From positions 1-64,000 of the forward strand of contig WEDG01001360.1 in NCBI GenBank assembly GCA_017591395.1: a stretch of DNA of 64,000 bases, in the 5' to 3' direction. The notes beneath the pieces are model-generated. The model had not been told where the DNA came from and did not search any database. It saw nothing but the letters and a program-made list of their open reading frames with translations. The first letter of the stretch is position 1. Every line of letters begins with the position of its first letter. This stretch comes from Schistocephalus solidus. Its lineage: Eukaryota > Platyhelminthes > Cestoda > Diphyllobothriidea > Diphyllobothriidae. The position numbers were made by a program, and so were the translations under genes. Of the stretch, positions 1-11,232 are shown piece by piece.

Positions 1-3000
1 ACAACACCAGACGGCATCCCATGATTATCAGTCCAAGGGAGGATGTATACTACATGCACAGTTCCGAAGAAGTAACACTTTGCATCATTCGAGACTTTAC
101 ACTCACCGCACGCGCCGGCTCACCGTCAGACAAACGCACACATCCACGCTGCCTCTCACCTGAAATGACAATGGGGACGCGTTACGTACAATCAGACTTC
201 CAAGGAAGGCAATCAAGCCATCATAGCACAGTCTCAGTGGAAACCGCGAATGGATAAACAAGTTTCATCGTTTCCTCACCTCATGTGATTCATCAAAAAC
301 TCCTCTGATCCAATAGACCCAAACGCCGTCACGACTGTCTACAACACCAGACGGCATCCCATGATATCAGTCAAGGGAGGATGTATACTACATGCACAGT
401 TCCGAAGAAGTAACGCTTTGCATCATTCGAGACTTTACACTCACCGCACGCGCCGGCTCACCGTCAGACAAACGCACACACATCCACGCTGCCTCTCACC
501 TGAAATGACAATGGGGGACGCGTTACGTACAATCAGACTTCCAAGGAAGGCAATCAAAGCCATCATAGCACAGTCTCAGTGGAAACCGCGAATGGATAAA
601 CAAGTTTCATCGTTTCCTCACCTCATGTGATTCATCAAAAACTCCTCTGATCCAATAGACCCAAACGCCGTCACGACTGTCTACAACACCAGACGGCATC
701 CCATGATTATCGAGTCCAAAGGGAGGATGTATACTACATGCACAGTTCCGAAGAAGTAACACTTTGCATCATTCGAGACTTTACACTCACCGCACGCGCC
801 GGCTCACCGTCAGACAAACGCACACACATCCACGCTGCCTCTCACCTGAAATGACAATGGGGACGCGTTACGTACAATCAGACTTCCAAGGAAGGCAATC
901 AAGCCATCATAGCACAGTCTCAGTGGAAACCGCGAATGGATTAACTAAGTTTCATCGTTTCCTCACCTCATGTGATTCATCAAAACTCCTCTGATCAATA
1001 GACCCAAACGCCGTCACGACTGTCTCACAACACCAGACGGCATCCCATGATTATCAGTCAAGGGAGGATGTATACTACATGCACAGTTCGAAGAAGTAAC
1101 ACTTTGCATCATTCGAGACTTTACACTCACCGCACGCGCCGGCTCACCCGTCAGACAAACGCACACACATCCACGCTGCCTCTCACCTGAAATGACAATG
1201 GGGACGCGTTACGTACAATCAGACTTCCAAGGAAGGCAATCAAGCCATCATAGCACAGTCTCAGTGGAAACCGCGAATGGATAAACAAAGTTTCATCGTT
1301 TCCCTCACCTCATGTGATTCATCAAAAAAACTCCTCTGATCCAATAGACCCAAACGCCGTCACGACTGTCTACAACACCAGACGGCATCCCATGATTATC
1401 AGTCCAAAGGGAGGATGTATACTACATGCACAGTTCCGAAGAAGTAACACTTTGCATCATTCGAGACTTTACACTCACCGCACGCGCCGGCTCACCGTCA
1501 GACAAACGCACACACATCCACGCTGCCTCTCACCTGAAATGACAATGGGGACGCGTTACGTACAATCAGACTTCCAAGGAAGGCAATCAAGCCATCATAG
1601 CACAGTCTCAGTGGAAACCGCGAATGGATAAACAAGTTTCATCGTTTCCTCACCTCATGTGATTCATCAAAAACTCCTCTGATCCAATAGACCCAAACGC
1701 CGTCACGACTGTCTACAACACCAGACGGCATCCCATGATTATCAGTCCAAAGGGAGGATGTATACTACATGCACAGTTCCGAAGAAGTAACACTTTGCAT
1801 CATTCGAGACTTTACACTCACCGCACGCGCCGGCTCACCGTCAGACAAACGCACACACATCCACGCTGCCTCTCACCTGAAATGACAATGGGGACGCGTT
1901 ACGTACAATCAGACTTCCAAGGGAAGGCAATCAAGCCATCATAGCACAGTCTCAGTGGAAACCGCGAATGGATAAACAAGTTTCATCGTTTCCTCACCTC
2001 ATGTGATTCATCAAAAACTCCTCTGATCAATAGACCCAAACGCCGTCACGACTGTCTACAACACCAGACGGCATCCCATGATTATCAGTCCAAGGGAGGA
2101 TGTATACTACATGCACAGTTCCGAAGAAGTAACACTTTGCATCATTCGAGACTTTACACTCACCGCACGCGCCGGCTCACCGTCAGACAAACGCACACAC
2201 ATCCACGCTGCCTCTCACCTGAAATGACAATGGGGACGCGTTACGTACAATCAGACTTCCAAGGGAAGGCAATCAAGCCATCATAGCACAGTCTCAGTGG
2301 AAACCGCGAATGGATAAACAAGTTTCATCGTTTCCTCACCTCATGTGATTCATCAAAAACTCCTCTGATCCAATAGACCCAAACGCCGTCACGACTGTCT
2401 ACAACACCAGACGGCATCCCATGATGTCAGTCCAAAGGGAGGATGTATACTACATGCACAGTTCCGAAGAAGTAACACTTTGCATCATTCGAGACTTTAC
2501 ACTCACCGCACGCGCCGGCTCACCGTCAGACAAACGCACACACATCCACGCTGCCTCTCACCTGAAATGACAATGGGGACGCGTTACGTACAATCAGACT
2601 TCCAAGGAAGGCAATCAAGCCATCATAGCACAGTCTCGAGTGGAAACCGCGAATGGATAAACAAAGTTTCATCGTTTCCTCACCTCATGTGATTCATCAA
2701 AAAAACTCCTCTGATCCAATAGACCCAAACGCCGTCACGACTGTCTACAACACCAGACGGCATCCCATGATTATCAGTCCAAGGGAGGATGTATACTACA
2801 TGCACAGTTCCGAAGAAGTAACACTTTGCATCATTCGAGACTTTACACTCACCGCACGCGCCGGCTCACCGTCAGACAAACGCACACACATCCACGCTGC
2901 CTCTCACCTGAAATGACAATGGGGACGCGTTACGTACAATCAGACTTCCAAAGGAAGGCAATCAAGCCATCATAGCACAGTCTCAGTGGAAACCGCGAAT

Positions 3001-3373
3001 GGATAAACAAGTTTCATCGTTTCCTCACCTCATGTGATTCATCAAAAAAACTCCTCTGATCCAATAGACCCAAACGCCGTCACGACTGTCTACAACACCA
3101 GACGGCATCCCATGATTATCAGTCCAAGGGAGGATGTATACTACATGCACAGTTCCGAAGAAGTAACACTTTGCATCATTCGAGACTTTACACTCACCGC
3201 ACGCGCCGGCTCACCGTCAGACAAACGCACACACATCCACGCTGCCTCTCACCTGAAATGACAATGGGGACGCGTTACGTACAATCAGACTTCCAAGGCA
3301 ATCAAACAGCACAGTCTCGAGTGGAAACCGCGAATGGATAAACAAGTTTCATCGTTTCCTCACCTCATGTGAT
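1..3373. repeat. Satellite array, ~343-bp unit, about 9.8 copies
   Basis: The same unit recurs with starts near 1, 341, 683, 1027, 1372, 1715, 2058, 2401, 2747 and 3092, a spacing of 340 to 346 bases. The array enters from the left edge, so its true length is unknown. Copies are nearly identical and differ mainly by one-base changes in A or G runs (for example 4 to 7 A after 'gattcatc'). That is what recent homogenisation, or long-read homopolymer error, would give. Each unit carries a GC-rich core with MluI-like ACGCGT next to TACGTA. The final unit (3092-3373) is the most divergent: it has lost part of the 'ggaaggcaatcaagccatcat' segment. Units 8 and 10 share a CTCGAG variant that the others lack. 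The unit length is not a multiple of three and no RNA gene is recognised. Seen directly; function unknown. Confidence 0.97.
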
Positions 3374-3465
3374 TTAAACGTTTATTCTTTTTGTCATTTT
3401 GGAATTTGAATAGGGAGCACAAGGGCAAAAGCCTTATTCCCTCAATAAAGTGACTTAAAGTTCTT
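3373..3465 (+). mobile_element. LINE-A 3'-terminal fragment
   Basis: This short piece matches the 3' end of the LINE-A copies found on the minus strand at 12020 and 58334. It shows the shared 'gaatagggagc..caagggcaaaagcc' block followed by CCCTCAATAAAGTGACTTAAAG. It is extremely 5'-truncated, with no coding sequence, and abuts the last satellite unit directly, so the satellite array ends in a LINE tail. The 3466-3782 stretch after it is AT-rich and I recognise nothing in it. Confidence 0.75.
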
Positions 3466-3782
3466 AAGTTGACTCAATTTGATCAAAATAATCGTAGGCC
3501 AGACATTGACTGGCAGACACCTTTCGCTCCACGAAAACTTCAGAAATCGGTCGATACTATTAACTTTTCCAATTTTTCCCAACTGGTAAGTTCAGCGACG
3601 AGAAACGAAGGCATTTTGATTTGATTTTTTAAAATGTTGTCCACCCTCTATTGATATTCATCGTGATCTATTCAAACGTGATCACACACTCTACTGTTGT
3701 TTTTCAGTCTCCCTTTCTACAAAGCCTTGGAAACAATGCAATAACCTCGACTTTGCTAACACAAACAATAAAGCAGGGCAGC

Positions 3783-3846
3783 GTCTATCTGTAAATAGGG
3801 TTTTCAAAGGCTCTGCCTATCTCCTTCAGTATATATACTGAATAAT
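3783..3846 (+). mobile_element. LINE-C 3'-terminal scrap
   Basis: The block 'tctatctgtaaatagggtt' and 'aggctctgcctatctcc', then a TATATATACTGAATAATT tail, is the reverse complement of the terminal block of LINE-C at 62125-62200 and 23482-23560. Only the last ~60 bases are present, in plus orientation. It directly precedes a LINE-D fragment. Confidence 0.6.
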
Positions 3847-4936
3847 TGGCATTGCATATTTTCACTTAGCAATCCAAAATGTTTCCGGTAGCTATTGCAG
3901 AGCCTTACAGAAAAAATGCAGGATTTTATGCAGCGTAAGATTTTTAATTCAAATACATCCGCTTCTGCTCTTCCAAAGTTTCTTAAAAAATTACTAAAGC
4001 AAAGCTCTTTTGTCAGTTCACTTAAGGATTGCACGAATACTTGAATTTGCATTGAAAATTAGGATCGCGCGAGATAGGCATAGGGAGTCTCGAGCACTAA
4101 GTGATGCGAATTTATCCAAATCTGTTGCTCAAGTCTTCCATGTAAAGTCATCGGCTTGGCATCTGATTGTAACTCCGTCTTTCGTTATGGAGGATTTGTG
4201 CAAAGCAGAATTGTTTTATTCATTTTTTGCCAACCACTTTACCATTGAACCTAACCTCACTATCACATTTTCTCTGCTTTCAAATTCAAATGCACTTCTA
4301 ACAATCATTAATTTCTCACCTTCAAGTTTTCAATAAGAAAAATAAATAATTCACATTCGGTTGGAACTGATAACATTCCAAACTCACTTATTAAACAGTT
4401 AAAAGATTTTGAACTTTTACTAAGCAAAGAATTCTCATTATTTCTCAAAAACGGTTTCTTCTCTGATTATTGGAAAACTTTTCTTATAATACCAGTATTT
4501 AAATCTGGTTCCCGCTCTGACATTTATACCTATCGCGGTTTTCATAAAACGCCATCTCTTGCTTAACTCTTCGAAAAATTAATTGCAAAAAAATTAGGGA
4601 TTTTTGCTTAGTAATAAAATTGACAACTCCTCCTGACGTGGCTTTTAACCGGACCGGTATTGTGAAACTTGCCACATGTCTTTTCTACATCAACTAACCT
4701 CTATTCGTAATGAGAATCTATCTGTAGTAGTCATCTATTTTGATTTAAGTAGGGCATTCGAGAAAGTGCCTCATTGAGAACTTCTAGATAAACATGAAGC
4801 TATAGGATTTCGTTGTTCCCTTACTGACTTTATTAGATCATACCTATATGATCGAAAACAAAATGCTTTAGTGGGGTACTCATACTCAAGTGCTACCCCG
4901 ATTGTGAGCGGTGTCATTCAAGGTACCATATTAGGC
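3847..4936 (+). mobile_element. LINE-D fragment (ORF2 linker and reverse transcriptase remnants)
   Basis: The conceptual protein around 4010-4130 (SVHLRIARILEFALKIRIAR) parallels the linker of the fuller LINE-D copy at 6300-6430. Around 4690-4945 degraded RT blocks follow: a KAFDKV-type motif A (here degraded), a SYLYDRKQ stretch, and a GVIQGTILGPL motif B. Several stops and frameshifts interrupt it, so it is a dead fragment. It stops in the middle of the RT domain where a LINE-A tail begins at about 4937. This suggests that truncation or insertion has removed its 3' part. Confidence 0.7.
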
Positions 4937-4990
4937 CCTTTGTCACTTTAAGTCACTTAATTGAGGGAATTAGGCTTTCGCCCTTGAGTA
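4937..4990 (-). mobile_element. LINE-A 3'-end scrap
   Basis: The string 'agtcacttaattgagggaa' followed by 'taggctttcgcccttgag' is the inverted LINE-A 3' terminus also seen at 12020 and 58334. Only ~50 bases are present. It separates the LINE-D fragment from the larger LINE-D copy. Confidence 0.7.
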
Positions 4991-5375
4991 ATCGCATACT
5001 GCCCTCTCCAAAAATAAGCAAGCCCCTCCAACAGGTAAATAACCCTAACCATGTTAACCGATATACAAGACCCGACTTTCCAGCATTTAATTCTTATAGC
5101 TGCTTGCCCTCTCCCACCAGCCCCTATATTCCATCTAAATTCCCGTCATTCCGTTTTAACTACCAACAGGCATATCCCGGTCATAACCCCTATGGTGGTT
5201 CGATGCAGAAAGTTTTATTCCTACACCTTTTATATATCCCTCTCAGCCTTTTGTTAATGACGTTCTATATACCAATCGTTATGGCGCAGTTGGCAATTAC
5301 CCTCCAAGCCACAATAACTTCCAACTTAATTACCCACCTCCAAATTTTTTTGAAATTAATAACGATTACCCTAGT

Positions 5376-5882
5376 TTGGATACTCGAACTACCCTAGATG
5401 TCATATTACTTAATGCTAGATCTGTTATAAATAAGATGGCCCAACTTAGAGCCATTACTTTCGAGTTAATGCCTGATGTTTTATGTGTAACTGAATCTTG
5501 GACCCATCCCTTAATTTCCAACTCTTTGCTTGTCATAGACCAGTACGATCTCTACCGTCAAGACCGCACTAGTAAGCGTGGTGGTAGTTGTCTTCTCTAT
5601 ATTAAAGCTTCATTTAAGCACTTCCCGTTTGATCTAAACATTACGTCATTCTCTGGTAATTACTGCTTCGCATCCATTATCCTGTCGCACTGGCAAAAGG
5701 CTATTCTCGAATGTATTTACTACCCGCCTAATTCATTATCCGATGATGATGCAAAACTTTGTGAAATTTTTAATTGGTTTCAGAGTCCAATTTTAACATT
5801 AAAAAAATCGCTGGGGATTTTAATTTTCCTGAAATTGACTGGCTTACAAACTTTTGTCTGCCCAGATTTCAGCCTTTCCTAG
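5376..5882 (+). pseudogene. LINE-D AP endonuclease domain
   Basis: This encodes the N-terminal endonuclease that nicks target DNA to prime reverse transcription. Visible motifs are LNARSVINK (metal-binding Asn region), VCVTESW (catalytic Glu), GGSCLLYI, and IYYPPNS (the YRPP-like block). The GDFN catalytic block follows at about 5813-5824 in another frame, after a slip in the A run at 5801-5807. The SDH block near the C-terminus is not clearly preserved: about 5990-6030 reads as a degraded FSH. The reading frame opens with a non-ATG codon, so the true start lies upstream in the Pro/Tyr-rich leader. It is broken by a frameshift and ends early. Confidence 0.75.
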
Positions 5883-6069
5883 ATATCATTAATTTTTCTA
5901 ATTAGTCACAGCTTGTCCATTCTCCAACGAGAGAAAGGCATATTTTAGACCTTATTTTCACAAATGACATCGCTCCCCTCTTCGTTTATTTTAAGCAGGG
6001 CCTCTTCCAATTTTCTCATCGAAAAAGGCTAGCGCCGTTCGTACCTATCATGCTTTTGACCTCACAGAT

Positions 6070-8125
6070 ATGAGCTTAATTAATAACTTTTTGGACTCAT
6101 TGGATTGGCAGCATATCTCCTCCATGAACGATGCAACAAGTCTTTCTGACTTCATGTCAGTCGTTTCAAATAACATCCTGGAATTTTTGCAAACCAAAAT
6201 TGTCAAGCCCTACACTTCGGAATCCACCGTTCCCCACTTTCTTTTGCCAAGACTAAAGAAATTGAGGAAGCAGTTGAAAGATCAATATACTAGTTCGTTA
6301 TCTGTACATCTAAGAATCGCGGAGATTTTTGAATTCGCCTCTAAGATTCGCTTTGCACGTGACAGACAGAGGGAATCTTGCGCACTCAGCGAGCCAAACT
6401 CTGCAAAATCTGTTGCTCAACTGTTCCGCCGTCAATCCTCCTCTAAACGAGGTTATGAAATACCTCAATTACTAAACGAAGACAAGAACTTCGTTCTCGA
6501 AGACTCTGACCAGGCAGAACTGTTTAGTGCGTGCTTTGCAAATCATCTTACAATAGAATCTGAATCGGTTCTGACGTTTTAGGCATCCTCATTGAATGTT
6601 ATCAGCACCATTGATTTCTCCTTAGAACTAATTCGTAAGCAAATAATTCGTCTATAAAACTCGCATTCTTCGCGGACTGACGGTATTCCAAACTCAGTTA
6701 TTAAGAGAGTGCCGAGCTTCCCCCGATTGCTTAGCCATATATTCTCAGTTTATCTTCTAAACGGATTCTTTCCTGACTCATCTAAGACATCGATTATTCT
6801 TCCTGCCTTCAAGTCAGGATCTCATTCGGACGTAAATAATTATCGAGGCGTTCACAAACCCCAGCTCTAGAAAACCTCTTGAAAAAATTATTTTTAATCA
6901 AATTCTCGACTTTTGCCTAAAAATTAAGCTCTTAAGCGACTCTAAATATGGTTTTCTACCTGGGAGATCATGCAAAGTGTGTCACTTAGCTTTTCTTAAC
7001 CTCGTCACTTCCCTTCGTAATAAGCAGCAGTCAGTGGTTGTGATCTACTTTGACCTGAGCAAAGCCTTTGACAAGGTACTGCACAGACGTCTTCTGGTGA
7101 AACTGGAAGCCCTCGGCATCCGTCCTCCTCTCCCTGACTTCATTGGTTCCTACTTGTCTAATCGCAGCCAGAAGGTCTTAGTAGGTAATAGCTATTCGAC
7201 GCCTCAGCCGATCACGACTGGCATTTTTCAAGGCACCGTTCTAGGTCCCCTTCTCTTCATTCTATACATAAACGAAATTTCAACTTTACTACAAATTCAC
7301 AAAATTTCGTTTACGCTGACGACCTCACGTGCATTTATTCATTTTATTAAGACTGCCAATATTTGAATTAATAAAATAAACACTGATCTACTTATGCTCT
7401 GATGTAGGAGCTCTAGTTGGCAGGTGGAATTTTCTCCATCCAAGAGTAGTTTCATGTGTTTTGGCCCCGCCAAGCTTCCCAAACCCCAAGTATTTCAAAA
7501 TAGTACACTTTTAGAACGATCAACCATTAAAGACTTAGGTCTTAGTTACACGAATAAGCTAACATTATCGCCTCCTGTAGATCGAATTTCTGCAAAGGCT
7601 GCACAGCTATGTGGTTTTATATCACATAATTTCTTCCTCCCGGAAATAAATTTAAACCTGTACTGCTGCCCCCTCTTTTGGCTGATGAACGCCTCTGACC
7701 GCAGAAAGATTTCAAAAGTTCAGAGAGTTTTTACTCGAAGACTATTTTCTCTTCGTGAATCCAGTATCTCTTATACGGATAGATGACATTTAGCAAAAAT
7801 TAAATTTCTGTGGGTTAGAAGACTCGAAGCCGGTCTCTGCTTCCTGTTTCTCGTTAACTCTAGTCCAAATCTCCCACGAATTAACGATCTCACTCCGGTA
7901 GATCCACCCTATGCCACTCGTTATTCCTCCATGATCATTTCACCACTCCTTAGCTCCACAAAATTAATCGTTCTCAGTTTTTTCCTCCAAATATGCTTTC
8001 ATCTGGAATAATCTTCCACTGGAAATTAGGTTGTCATCTACATTAGCTATTTTTAAAACCAAATTACGCAAACATTTAACTTTGGAAGATATAAAGTCCT
8101 TTTTGTCTGTTTCCTTCCCAAACTC
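6070..8125 (+). pseudogene. LINE-D linker and reverse transcriptase, frameshifted
   Basis: 6070-6582 encodes the charged linker between endonuclease and RT (HFLLPRLKKLRKQLKDQY). RT blocks then follow in shifting frames: SRTDGIPNSVI (near 6670-6710), FKSGSHSDVNNYRGV (6810-6855), VIYFDLSKAFDKV (motif A, 7041-7080), GIFQGTVLGPLLFILYI (motif B, 7220-7270) and FTLTTS where FADDLT would be expected (7305-7330). The catalytic Asp pair of motif C is recoverable only in another frame ('gctgacgacctcac'). 7424-7786 encodes the thumb region (KDLGLSYTNKLTLSPPVDRI). At least four frame changes and internal stops make it a pseudogene. Confidence 0.8.
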
Positions 8126-8265
8126 GCAACTTTTGGATTTTGAAAAGGGTCCTCCTGGTATTTGAGACAGCTCTCTGGATATTATATTGGTCTCTAATTA
8201 TATTTCCATCATCCTCTGCAGAGTCTATCTTTGCATTCACTTTTTCGTCCCCTCCTTTTAAACTT

Positions 8266-8722
8266 GCATCGCCAACTCTTGACAACCTTGATATTTTTCT
8301 CCGAATTCGCAAATCTGACGATGGTCTCCAGGTTCACTTGATGATCGAGGTGGGTTCTGATGGTTTTGCCTCTTTGGTGGTGGACTATGCAGTCAGAAAG
8401 GTTGCATCTCGATGATGATCTCGTGACCTCTACTTTCCCCTCTTCGTTTTGACCCTGGTGTCCACGATGAGTTCCTCCTCTCTCACCTCCACTGCATCGC
8501 CAACTCTTGACCACCTTCATACTTTCATCCGATTTTGCAACCCCGACGACGGTCTCCCGGTTCAGTTGTTGATCAAGGTGGGTTCTGATGTTTTTGCCTC
8601 TTTGGTTCGGGAACTATGCAGTCAGCAAGGACGCCTCTCGACTGATGATCTAATGACCTCCACTGTCCCTTCTTCGTTTTTTTCCCTGGTGTCCACGATG
8701 AGTTCTTCCTCTCTTACCTCCA
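8266..8722. repeat. 228-bp tandem duplication, two copies
   Basis: Copy 1 begins 'gcatcgccaactcttgac' at 8266 and copy 2 at 8494. Both run through 'gtccacgatgagttc' to 'tcacctccact'. The period of 228 is a multiple of three. On the plus strand both copies are read in the same frame as a peptide containing SPTLDxLxxF and DDGLxVxLxIxVGSDxFASLV, although stops separate the copies. I do not recognise a domain. Adjacent to the end of LINE-D, it may be 3' UTR of that element or an unrelated duplication. Confidence 0.85.
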
Positions 8723-9149
8723 CTGGTGGTTACAAACAGTAGCTTTGACTGCTATATTATCTCTCACAAGACAAGGAGCATTTCAAACCCTTATAGGTTG
8801 TGAGCAACATCACAATACTATCCCATTGGATCTAGCTATTAATTTTTAAGTGGAGCAGTTTTTTTCTCCTTTTTTTAAATTGGCGGCTCGCCGAACTCCG
8901 TCTCCGATTTAACCCTAGGAGTTTTTTTACTGCTTCTTTTCTAGTTCACCGTATATGTCAAAGATTGTTGACTATTGTTTAAAAAATGGCAAATTGTTCT
9001 GAAATGGATACGCCTACCATACTACTCATTTATGCTGTACATATGGATGCTCACATAGTGCAGCAATTATCCACTTTGTATTTATTTATACCATGATACA
9101 AAGTTTCAAATAATGGGGCTCTCTGGGCCTCAAATATACAATTTATTTA
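8723..9149. other. Non-coding gap, AT-rich
   Basis: I see no gene or known repeat here. It contains T-rich tracts and a 'tatttatttattatttata' stretch near 9140 directly before LINE-B copy 1. Confidence 0.5.
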
Positions 9150-9161
9150 TTATTTATAAAT

Positions 9162-10906
9162 ATGAGGGAATTGCAAACACACCTAAATTCCCACGATCGG
9201 AATAACTTCTTTGTATGTCCGGATGTGAATGTTTGTACTGATTCTTTTAACCACGTTCTAGGTCCACTCATTTCTCGTTTTGTTCCCCGTAAGAAAATAA
9301 TAGATGTCAAGGATGAAGCCTACCTCCCTTTATCTTTCCGTCGTAGACTGCGTAGACTCTCGCGTCGTTTTTATCTACTAAAGGACAATTCCATCTTGCC
9401 CTTGATCCAACAAATCTTTGAACAAGCTAAGAGGCTCTCTGAAGAAACAATACTAGCTGAAGAGGTTAACTTTGCCGAAAACCCTTCCTTAAATGTTGCG
9501 AAGCTCTTTTCGTGCACAGTAAAAGCGCAGAGATAAATGCAGCACCCCACTCTTCGAGACGCCTTAGGAAACCCTATAGCTGATGCTACGTTGACTGCTG
9601 AAAGCTTCAATGCTTTCTTGTCTAGAACGTATATTGAATATACTGTCGCTCCCTTTCCTAACATCCGGGTTTCAACCGGTAACGTTCTCAAAACCATAAC
9701 TTTTACCCTCTGGGACATGACCGTAGCCATTTGGCGTTTTCGGCAATCTTACAGTCCTGGACCAGATGGCGTCTAAGTCAGCGTTCTAAAGGCGGATGCA
9801 AACTATATATTTCCGTCCCTTCTGTATAAGATATTTAATCTTGCTCTTGAAAGTGAAACCTTCCTTATTTTATGGAAGGAATTTCACAACGGGTAAAAAT
9901 TTCTAATGTTATCTCCAACCCCACACATGTGAGGAGCGGAGTTATTCAGGGCAGCGTGCTCGGCCCGCTTCTATTTTGCATCTCTATCAACGATGTTCTT
10001 GATTGTTTTCAGTATGGAAGGCCCTTCATGTACGCTGACGATTTAAAGGTTGCCTATTGATATAAACCGGTCGATCGCAGCATCGTGCTTAAGCTCTTAA
10101 AAAAGGATCAACAGGCCTTTGCTCAGTGGTTTCGCACATGGCTCTTTTCACATTCTTGGCACAAGTGCTCCGTTATGGTTATTGGCGACAACCATCAGCA
10201 CCACCTAAGCATAGACGGTCACGATCTAAACGTGCCCAGAGTTATAAAGGATATGGGCATATCATATTCTAGCAGTCTTAATCTGTCAGAGCACTGCACC
10301 CTGATTGTCTCGAAAGCATGCCAAGCTACTGGGTTTATTCTCAGAAATTTCAAAACCGTCAACATTAGAATCAGCCTCTATATAATGTATGTCAGGCCTT
10401 GTCTGGAATATTGCTCGTTTCTATTTAGTCTTCTGCACGCTAGTGAACGAAAGAAGATAGAATCAGTCCAGCACTTCTGGACAAAAAGAGTTTTCTATTC
10501 AGAACTCCGAAACCTGTCCTACCAATAACGCTGTGAGCTTACAAACCATGACCCACTGTGGCTTCGCAGATTACAGAAGGGACTATTTTTACTGTTTAAA
10601 CTTCTAAACAGTCGTACATTTAACCCCCTTACATCTCTGAGGCAGCTTGACCACTCTCGGCGCACCAGTCATCGAGATGTATTTTTATTTCATCCTTTGG
10701 CACGCACAGTTAGATACCGACAGTTTTTTTCGGTTAACGCTGTAGCAATCTGGAATAAGCTTTCCAGAAGTATCAAAATTCAGCAAAGCTACCGCTTAAT
10801 TACGAGAGCCATCACTAGTTTTCTTCATTCAGGACACCTTACAAATCTTTTGGCTGCTGACTCTGTGAAAGCTCTCTTCGGTTCTGATGGCGTTCACGGA
10901 CTCTGA
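9162..10906 (+). pseudogene. LINE-B copy 1 ORF2 remnants (linker, partial RT, C-terminal domain)
   Basis: 9162-9536 encodes the basic linker (RKKIIDVKDEAY, RRRLRRLSRRF). 9537-9776 carries the SYSPGPDGV block that opens the RT domain, followed by a stop. 9872-10060 carries GVIQGSVLGPLLF (motif B) and FMYADDLKVAY (motif C with an intact YADD), then a TGA. 10085-10528 carries the thumb region (IKDMGISYSSSLNLSEHC, LEYCSFLFSLLHASERKK). 10697-10906 encodes the C-terminal block (AIWNKLSRSIKIQQSY) common to CR1-like ORF2 ends. The reading frame is broken at 9536, 9776, 10060 and 10528, and motif A is deleted. Confidence 0.85.
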
Positions 10907-11219
10907 ATCATGTGCCGGACTTCATGCTGAGGGCAATATTACTGGCTCTGCAGACCTCAATCGGCTTATTTCTCAGTCGACAGCGAACAACCGCTCGCCG
11001 AAATACCTGCTGGTGCAGAATACCGGATCCATAACACTGAATGGAGAAGTACTTCACCGGGCACCTGTGTCAACGCTTCCCTGTCCTGAACTTAAATTAC
11101 TCAATAAGCTGCAGTTGTTTCTCCTGAAAACACCTGAAACAACGATCAGCAGTTTTTTCAATGTCAGCTTGACCCTCTACTGTATATATATTTTGACTTT
11201 GCCTGTAAACTGGCAATAA
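10887..11219 (+). other. LINE-B 3' open frame (ORF3-like) overlapping the end of ORF2
   Basis: An open frame of 110 codons starts within the last 20 bases of ORF2, in a different frame, and runs to the tail. An equivalent frame is open at 32782-33075 in copy 3 and at 25563-25805 in copy 2, with shared blocks such as NRLISQSTA, QNTGSITL and EVLHRAPV. No domain is recognised. Differences between copies 1 and 3 are mostly amino-acid changing, so there is no sign of constraint between these dead copies. It may simply be 3' UTR that happens to be open. Confidence 0.35.
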
Positions 11220-11232
11220 ATAAATAAATAAA

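Larger units (their letters stand above)
4991..8130 (+). mobile_element. LINE-D copy, CR1/Jockey-type non-LTR retrotransposon, degenerate
   Basis: In order this copy holds a Pro/Tyr/Asn-rich leader (about 5000-5375), an AP-type endonuclease (5376-5880), a linker (6070-6580) and a reverse transcriptase (6660-7790) with a C-terminal tail to about 8125. No 3' tail repeat is recognised, so the right boundary is approximate. It is in the same orientation as the fragment at 3847-4936 and about the same family. The gene order and motifs are those of ORF2 of CR1/Jockey-group elements. Many frameshifts show it is inactive. The leader's repeated PF, YP and NP dipeptides could be the end of ORF1 or an ORF2 N-terminal extension; I cannot tell which. 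Confidence 0.85.
9150..11232 (+). mobile_element. LINE-B copy 1, 5'-truncated with internal deletion
   Basis: The element starts in the linker between endonuclease and RT (MRELQTHLNSHDRNN, also present at about 30690 in copy 3) and ends with 'ctggcaataaataaataaata', the LINE-B tail. Relative to copy 3 it lacks about 380 bases between 9880 and 9886: sequence equivalent to 31405-31787 is missing, taking out RT motifs 1 to A. CACA lies at both ends of the lost segment. The LINE-B tail repeat AATA and absence of poly(A) fit CR1-type elements. Confidence 0.9.

Noticed and set aside
21..3261. Repeated 70-105 codon frames in the satellite
   Set aside because: The unit is not a multiple of three and the frames change with each indel; the same peptide recurs only because the DNA recurs.
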